This document shows, one piece after another, positions 60,591 through 64,000 of a DNA stretch of 64,000 nucleotides; the first letter of the stretch is position 1; the number at the start of each line of letters is the position of its first letter. The stretch is from CAZUQP01 sp964622455. Lineage in GTDB: Bacteria > Pseudomonadota > Gammaproteobacteria > DSM-16500. A program made the position numbers and the translations under genes. Location of the stretch: assembly GCA_964622455.1 (NCBI GenBank), contig CAZUQP010000016.1:1-64000 (forward strand), read 5' to 3'. The notes beneath the pieces are model-generated. The model was not told where the DNA came from. It made no database searches and saw only the letters and a list, made by a program, of their open reading frames with translations.

Positions 60591-63055
60591 AAGCATTGGA
60601 TGTGTTAGTGACTGCAGAAGATGAAATTTTGCTGATCCATTCTTCGTTCAAGCATTTAAAAAAAATAGAGGAAGCTAAGTGGCCTTTGTTAAGTGCATTA
60701 AGAATATTAGTCAATCGCGGTCATACGGTCGTCATACCTAGTTTTACTTTTTCTTTTATCAAGAACAGTTATTTTGATGTCAATCAATCAAAATCAGAAG
60801 TCGGTATCTTGGGGGATTGGTTTAGAGAATTATATGGTGCGGAACGCAGTCTGCATCCTATTTATTCTTTCGTATACCTCGGAAATTTAGCAAATGAAAT
60901 TAGATCGGTCAGTGCAGATACGTGTTTTTCGAAAGATTCTATTTTTTCTTATTTTAATCAAAAAAAAACTCGTATTATTTTGATCGGATGCGATTATCAA
61001 TACACGACACAATTTCATTTTTATGAAGAATTAGCAGATGTGCCTTATCGATATCAGAAACAATTTAGCGGCCTCGTTATTAATGGCCGTGAAAAAAAAT
61101 CGGTAGAAAGCACTATGTTTGTAAGGGATATGGATATTAATCCAATCAACGATTTTTCAGCAATTGCGGGTGCATTAAAAGAAAAACAGCAAATAAACCA
61201 TTCAGAATGCTCTTTGGGAACATTACAGAGCTTTAAAGAAGCTGATGCATATCATATTGCCATGGAATTACTCAGGCAAGATAAGCTGGCTTTTTTGAAA
61301 AATAGACCTCATGTTGAATATGCATTAGCTCGCGCTCTTTTTAGAAAGCAAAATCCGCCCATTAAAATTGCTTTAATGGGCAATAGTAATCTAACCATTC
61401 TAGAAAAATCAATTAAAGAACAATGGCAAGTTTATTTCAAAGAAAGATCATTAGAATTATTTTTGCCTGAATTTGGGCAAAGCGAAAAAGAAATATTGGA
61501 TAATCATTCTGCCTTGTCACGTTTTAATCCGGATTATATTATTTTTAATGATACGTTAGAGGATATTTTTCATGTTAATTTTTTAGAAGATATTTCTTCA
61601 GATCAATTAAATAAATTAGATGAGTATTTTAAATTAATTGAATTTTGCAAAAGTATTTTTTCTGCCGCTATATTAGTGAATAATTTTTTAAATTTTTACT
61701 TAAACTCAAAAAAAAGTGCTTCTTATAACCGGAAAAATGGTGATTTTGATTTAGTTCAGCAATGCAATCAACGGCTGAAACTTTTTATCAATAAACATGA
61801 AAACATATATTGTATTGATTTATTCGATGTTCTTCTAAGTAAGCAGGCCTTGCACGATAAACGTTTATGGTATCTGGGCCAGTTTAGATATTCTGAAAAA
61901 TTTTATATAGAGCTCGCCATAAAGTATATTGGTAATATACTTTCGATGACGGGAAACACCATCCGCTTAATTGCGCTGGATTTAGACCATACGTTATGGG
62001 GCGGTGTGCTGGGTGAAGAAGGTATTGCCGGCATTCAATTGGGGGGTGATTATCCTGGGAATGCTTACAAAGATTTTCAACGGCTATTATTAAAATTACA
62101 AGCGAGAGGAATTGCGCTCGCCATTTTAAGCAAAAATGATGAAGACCTTGCAATAGAGGCTATGAGTGAGCATCCACATATGTTGATTCGTCCCAGTATG
62201 CTTGCCGCGCATTTTATTAATTGGCAAGAAAAATCGATTAATTTAATGCAGCTTTCTGATCAAATAAAAATCGGACTGCAACATATTTTATTGATTGATG
62301 ATAACCCCCTCGAGCGGGAAAAAATTCGTGAAATGTTGCCAGAAGTCAAAGTGCTCGAGTTACCAGAAGACCCTGCACTTTATTCTGATGCCTTGCTTTC
62401 ATCGCCTTATATCGAATGCGTGATGATGACTGAGGAAGATAAAAAAAGAACCGAATTTTATGCGAAAAATAATAGTGAAATAAAAAAAACAAAAATGGGA
62501 AACATAGAAGATTTTCTTTTTTCGGAAGAAATAAAAGTAGTTATCAATGATTTAACGGATCACAATTTTTCTCGCGCCATTCAGCTCATTAATAAAACTA
62601 ATCAATTTAATACGACAGCCAAACGCTATTCATCTAGTGATTTAGAAACAATAAAAAATAATAGCGGTGTTATTATTGTAGTTGGGGTTTCTGATAAATC
62701 AAATGAATATGAAAATATGGGATTATTTGTTCTAAAAAAAACAAACCCTCAAGTTATTCATATTGATCTTTTTTTACTTTCGTGTCGAATGTTAGGTAAA
62801 AGTGTTGAATCGGCCATGTTGGCATGGGTATATTTTTATGCAAGAAAAAATAATGCGGCTACTATTATAGGTGAGATTAAAATAACGCCCCGTAATAGCC
62901 CAGTGAGAAAGCTTTACGAAACACATGGATTTCAAATACTTTCTCAAAATGATGTTGAAGTAAAAGCATTTTTGGATATCAACAAGTCATCTCTATCTGT
63001 TCCTCCTTGGCTCACTTTAATAGATAAAACAGATACGGGAGTGTTCGCATGTTAA
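60563..63055 (+). CDS. Fusion: AAC(3)-like acetyltransferase, FkbH-like HAD domain, GNAT-like domain
   Basis: An 830-residue three-part protein. Residues 1-260 match the antibiotic N-acetyltransferase AAC(3) fold (LLIHSSFKHL; VIPSFTFSF; RSLHPIYSF), here probably acylating an amino sugar. A linker near 270-460 has an SGNH-like MGNSN motif. The FkbH core follows with ALDLDHTLWGG (Asp473 and Asp475) and LLIDDNPLERE, a family that builds glyceryl-ACP from a glycolytic intermediate. The C-terminus (about 655-810) is GNAT-like (ENMGLFVLKK; TPRNSPVRKLYETHGF). FkbH working with ACP would supply an unusual acyl unit. It overlaps its neighbours by 28 and 7 bases. Confidence 0.75.
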   Translation: MSINDADILKALDVLVTAEDEILLIHSSFKHLKKIEEAKWPLLSALRILVNRGHTVVIPSFTFSFIKNSYFDVNQSKSEVGILGDWFRELYGAERSLHPIYSFVYLGNLANEIRSVSADTCFSKDSIFSYFNQKKTRIILIGCDYQYTTQFHFYEELADVPYRYQKQFSGLVINGREKKSVESTMFVRDMDINPINDFSAIAGALKEKQQINHSECSLGTLQSFKEADAYHIAMELLRQDKLAFLKNRPHVEYALARALFRKQNPPIKIALMGNSNLTILEKSIKEQWQVYFKERSLELFLPEFGQSEKEILDNHSALSRFNPDYIIFNDTLEDIFHVNFLEDISSDQLNKLDEYFKLIEFCKSIFSAAILVNNFLNFYLNSKKSASYNRKNGDFDLVQQCNQRLKLFINKHENIYCIDLFDVLLSKQALHDKRLWYLGQFRYSEKFYIELAIKYIGNILSMTGNTIRLIALDLDHTLWGGVLGEEGIAGIQLGGDYPGNAYKDFQRLLLKLQARGIALAILSKNDEDLAIEAMSEHPHMLIRPSMLAAHFINWQEKSINLMQLSDQIKIGLQHILLIDDNPLEREKIREMLPEVKVLELPEDPALYSDALLSSPYIECVMMTEEDKKRTEFYAKNNSEIKKTKMGNIEDFLFSEEIKVVINDLTDHNFSRAIQLINKTNQFNTTAKRYSSSDLETIKNNSGVIIVVGVSDKSNEYENMGLFVLKKTNPQVIHIDLFLLSCRMLGKSVESAMLAWVYFYARKNNAATIIGEIKITPRNSPVRKLYETHGFQILSQNDVEVKAFLDINKSSLSVPPWLTLIDKTDTGVFAC

Positions 63056-64000
63056 ATTTTTTAGATAGACAATTTAAGGATTTCACGCAAGGAGAATATG
63101 TTTACTTTACGAAAAAATTTAATAAAGAAAAGCATTTTTTGACTTTTTCTTCCTTAAGTGAAGATAAAAATGCACTTCACCATGATGTGGATTATGCAAA
63201 AAATACACCCTATGCTCGTCCTATTGTGCCAATGCATTTGGCGGCTCTGCCTTTATCCATGATCGCAGGTATGATATTTCCGGGCCACCGCTCGCTTTAT
63301 TTAAGTGCGACCATTAACTCAATCAAGCCGATTTATTATGATGAAGAAATGCATTATTCAGCGAAAATTGTGAGTGCTTCTGAAGCCATGCAAACGTTAA
63401 GAATTAGAACGATTATCTATCAAGAGGCATCCATTTTTTTGCAGGCAGAACAAATTATCAAAGTCCGAGATGATTTAATTCCGGATGTTTTTTTAGAAAA
63501 AATAAATAATGAAAATCTATCTCATATTTCGCGCGCAAAGATTAAGCCAAAGATATTGATTACCGGCGCCAGTGGTGAAATAGGTCGTTGTATTGCTTTT
63601 CTATTGGCAAAATGTGGGTATGATCTGCTTTTGCATTATCAAAAAAATGAGTGCGCAATAGATGAATTATTAGAAAAATGCAAAAACGAGGGAGTTCAAG
63701 TTAAAAAATACCGTGCTAATTTAATTGATCCCATCGAAAGAAAAGAGTTAACAGATACACTCAAGAATGAATTAGTTACTCATTTTATTCATGCGGCAAG
63801 TGCAAATATTACCGATGAATTTGAAGCATTAATGGCGAGCAATTATCTTGCTTTAAAAGAATTAAGCCATGTACTGTTGCCTAATATGCTGAAACAACAA
63901 TTAGGCCGTATTATTTTTCTCGGCAGCGGTGCTATGCATTATTATCCTTTAGGGTGGGATAATTATGTTGCTGCAAAATCAGCGGCAGTTTCTTATACCA
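63049..64000 (+). CDS. MaoC-like hotdog plus SDR fusion (partial, runs off the window)
   Basis: The frame opens at ATG 63049, 7 bases inside the previous gene, and stays open for 317 codons to the window edge. Residues 1-140 resemble MaoC/hotdog dehydratases (YARPIVPMHLAALP; TINSIKPIYYDEEMHY). From about 155 a FabG-type SDR begins with ILITGASGEIGRC, then FIHAASANIT, FLGSGAMHYY, and an active-site YVAAKSAA near the edge. Such a pair would dehydrate or reduce a 3-hydroxyacyl chain, in keeping with the acyl-building FkbH domain just upstream. The C-terminus is not seen. Confidence 0.75.
   Translation, partial: MLNFLDRQFKDFTQGEYVYFTKKFNKEKHFLTFSSLSEDKNALHHDVDYAKNTPYARPIVPMHLAALPLSMIAGMIFPGHRSLYLSATINSIKPIYYDEEMHYSAKIVSASEAMQTLRIRTIIYQEASIFLQAEQIIKVRDDLIPDVFLEKINNENLSHISRAKIKPKILITGASGEIGRCIAFLLAKCGYDLLLHYQKNECAIDELLEKCKNEGVQVKKYRANLIDPIERKELTDTLKNELVTHFIHAASANITDEFEALMASNYLALKELSHVLLPNMLKQQLGRIIFLGSGAMHYYPLGWDNYVAAKSAAVSYT

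Noticed and set aside
60563..61360. Aminoglycoside resistance gene
   Set aside because: The AAC(3)-like domain is fused to an FkbH domain inside a polysaccharide operon, so acylation of an amino sugar is far more likely.
1..64000. CRISPR arrays, tRNA or rRNA genes, and insertion sequences
   Set aside because: No spaced direct-repeat array, cloverleaf, rRNA-like stretch or transposase frame was seen; the only tandem repeats lie within the coiled-coil gene.

Overview
This window is almost wholly a surface-polysaccharide (O-antigen or capsule type) biosynthesis locus of an AT-rich Gram-negative bacterium. The outer-membrane export lipoprotein Wza, the tyrosine kinase/phosphatase pair Wzc/Wzb, the O-antigen ABC exporter Wzm/Wzt and a WbpL-type initiating transferase all point to a gammaproteobacterium. 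The style of the locus (ABC-exported O-antigen, C-methyltransferase, many ketosugar enzymes, AT-rich DNA) recalls the Coxiella/Legionella side of that class; this assignment is inference, because no rRNA or tRNA is present. Coding density is very high, and most genes overlap by 1-30 bases (ATGA or TAATG junctions), so they form long co-transcribed blocks.

Layout. 1-660: a RelB/DinJ antitoxin with an operator/promoter and a broken toxin frame. 665-2274 (minus): wzt and wzm. 2416-13738 (plus): manC, then a block of glycosyltransferases (one fused to a GH99/WbsX-like domain), a CapK/PaaK-like adenylating enzyme, a NodB-type deacetylase and a WecB epimerase. 13755-14180 (minus): a repeat-built coiled-coil membrane protein. 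14490-15665 (plus): a NeuC-type epimerase. 15686-20481 (minus): wzb-wza-wzc followed by the housekeeping gene metK. 20689-29728 (plus): an epimerase, a WbuB-type transferase, FnlB- and FnlC-like enzymes, then a cassette of acylating acetaldehyde dehydrogenase, 4-hydroxy-2-oxovalerate aldolase, SDR and ThDP enzyme. 29794-32745 (minus): rfbF (CDP-glucose synthesis), a WbpL-like initiating transferase and a WbpV-like reductase. 32843-35170: a nonulosonic-acid module (SpsF-like cytidylyltransferase, KdsC-like phosphatase, NeuB). 35431-64000 (plus, one very long run): a PglK/MsbA-like ABC transporter, two SDRs (one with its catalytic Lys changed to His), two PLP aminotransferases, stand-alone pyruvate-dehydrogenase-type E1 alpha and beta, methyltransferases, an alcohol dehydrogenase, three PhyH-type dioxygenases, a WbuC cupin, a third PLP enzyme, further glycosyltransferases, a nucleotidyltransferase-PfkB fusion in the reverse order of HldE, a DUF4910/M28-like protein, an AAC(3)-FkbH-GNAT fusion and a MaoC-SDR fusion cut by the window end.

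Together the genes would make several nucleotide-activated sugars: GDP-mannose, CDP-glucose derivatives, 2-acetamido sugars, a CMP-nonulosonate and at least one C-branched or C-methylated sugar. They would also decorate these with acyl or methyl groups, assemble them with about eight glycosyltransferases, and export them. The most unusual parts are two carbon-carbon-bond-forming cassettes (aldolase/dehydrogenase/ThDP enzyme at 24943-29728, and E1 alpha/beta with a non-canonical SDR at 37254-45277). They look like undescribed routes to branched-chain sugars or unusual acyl substituents.
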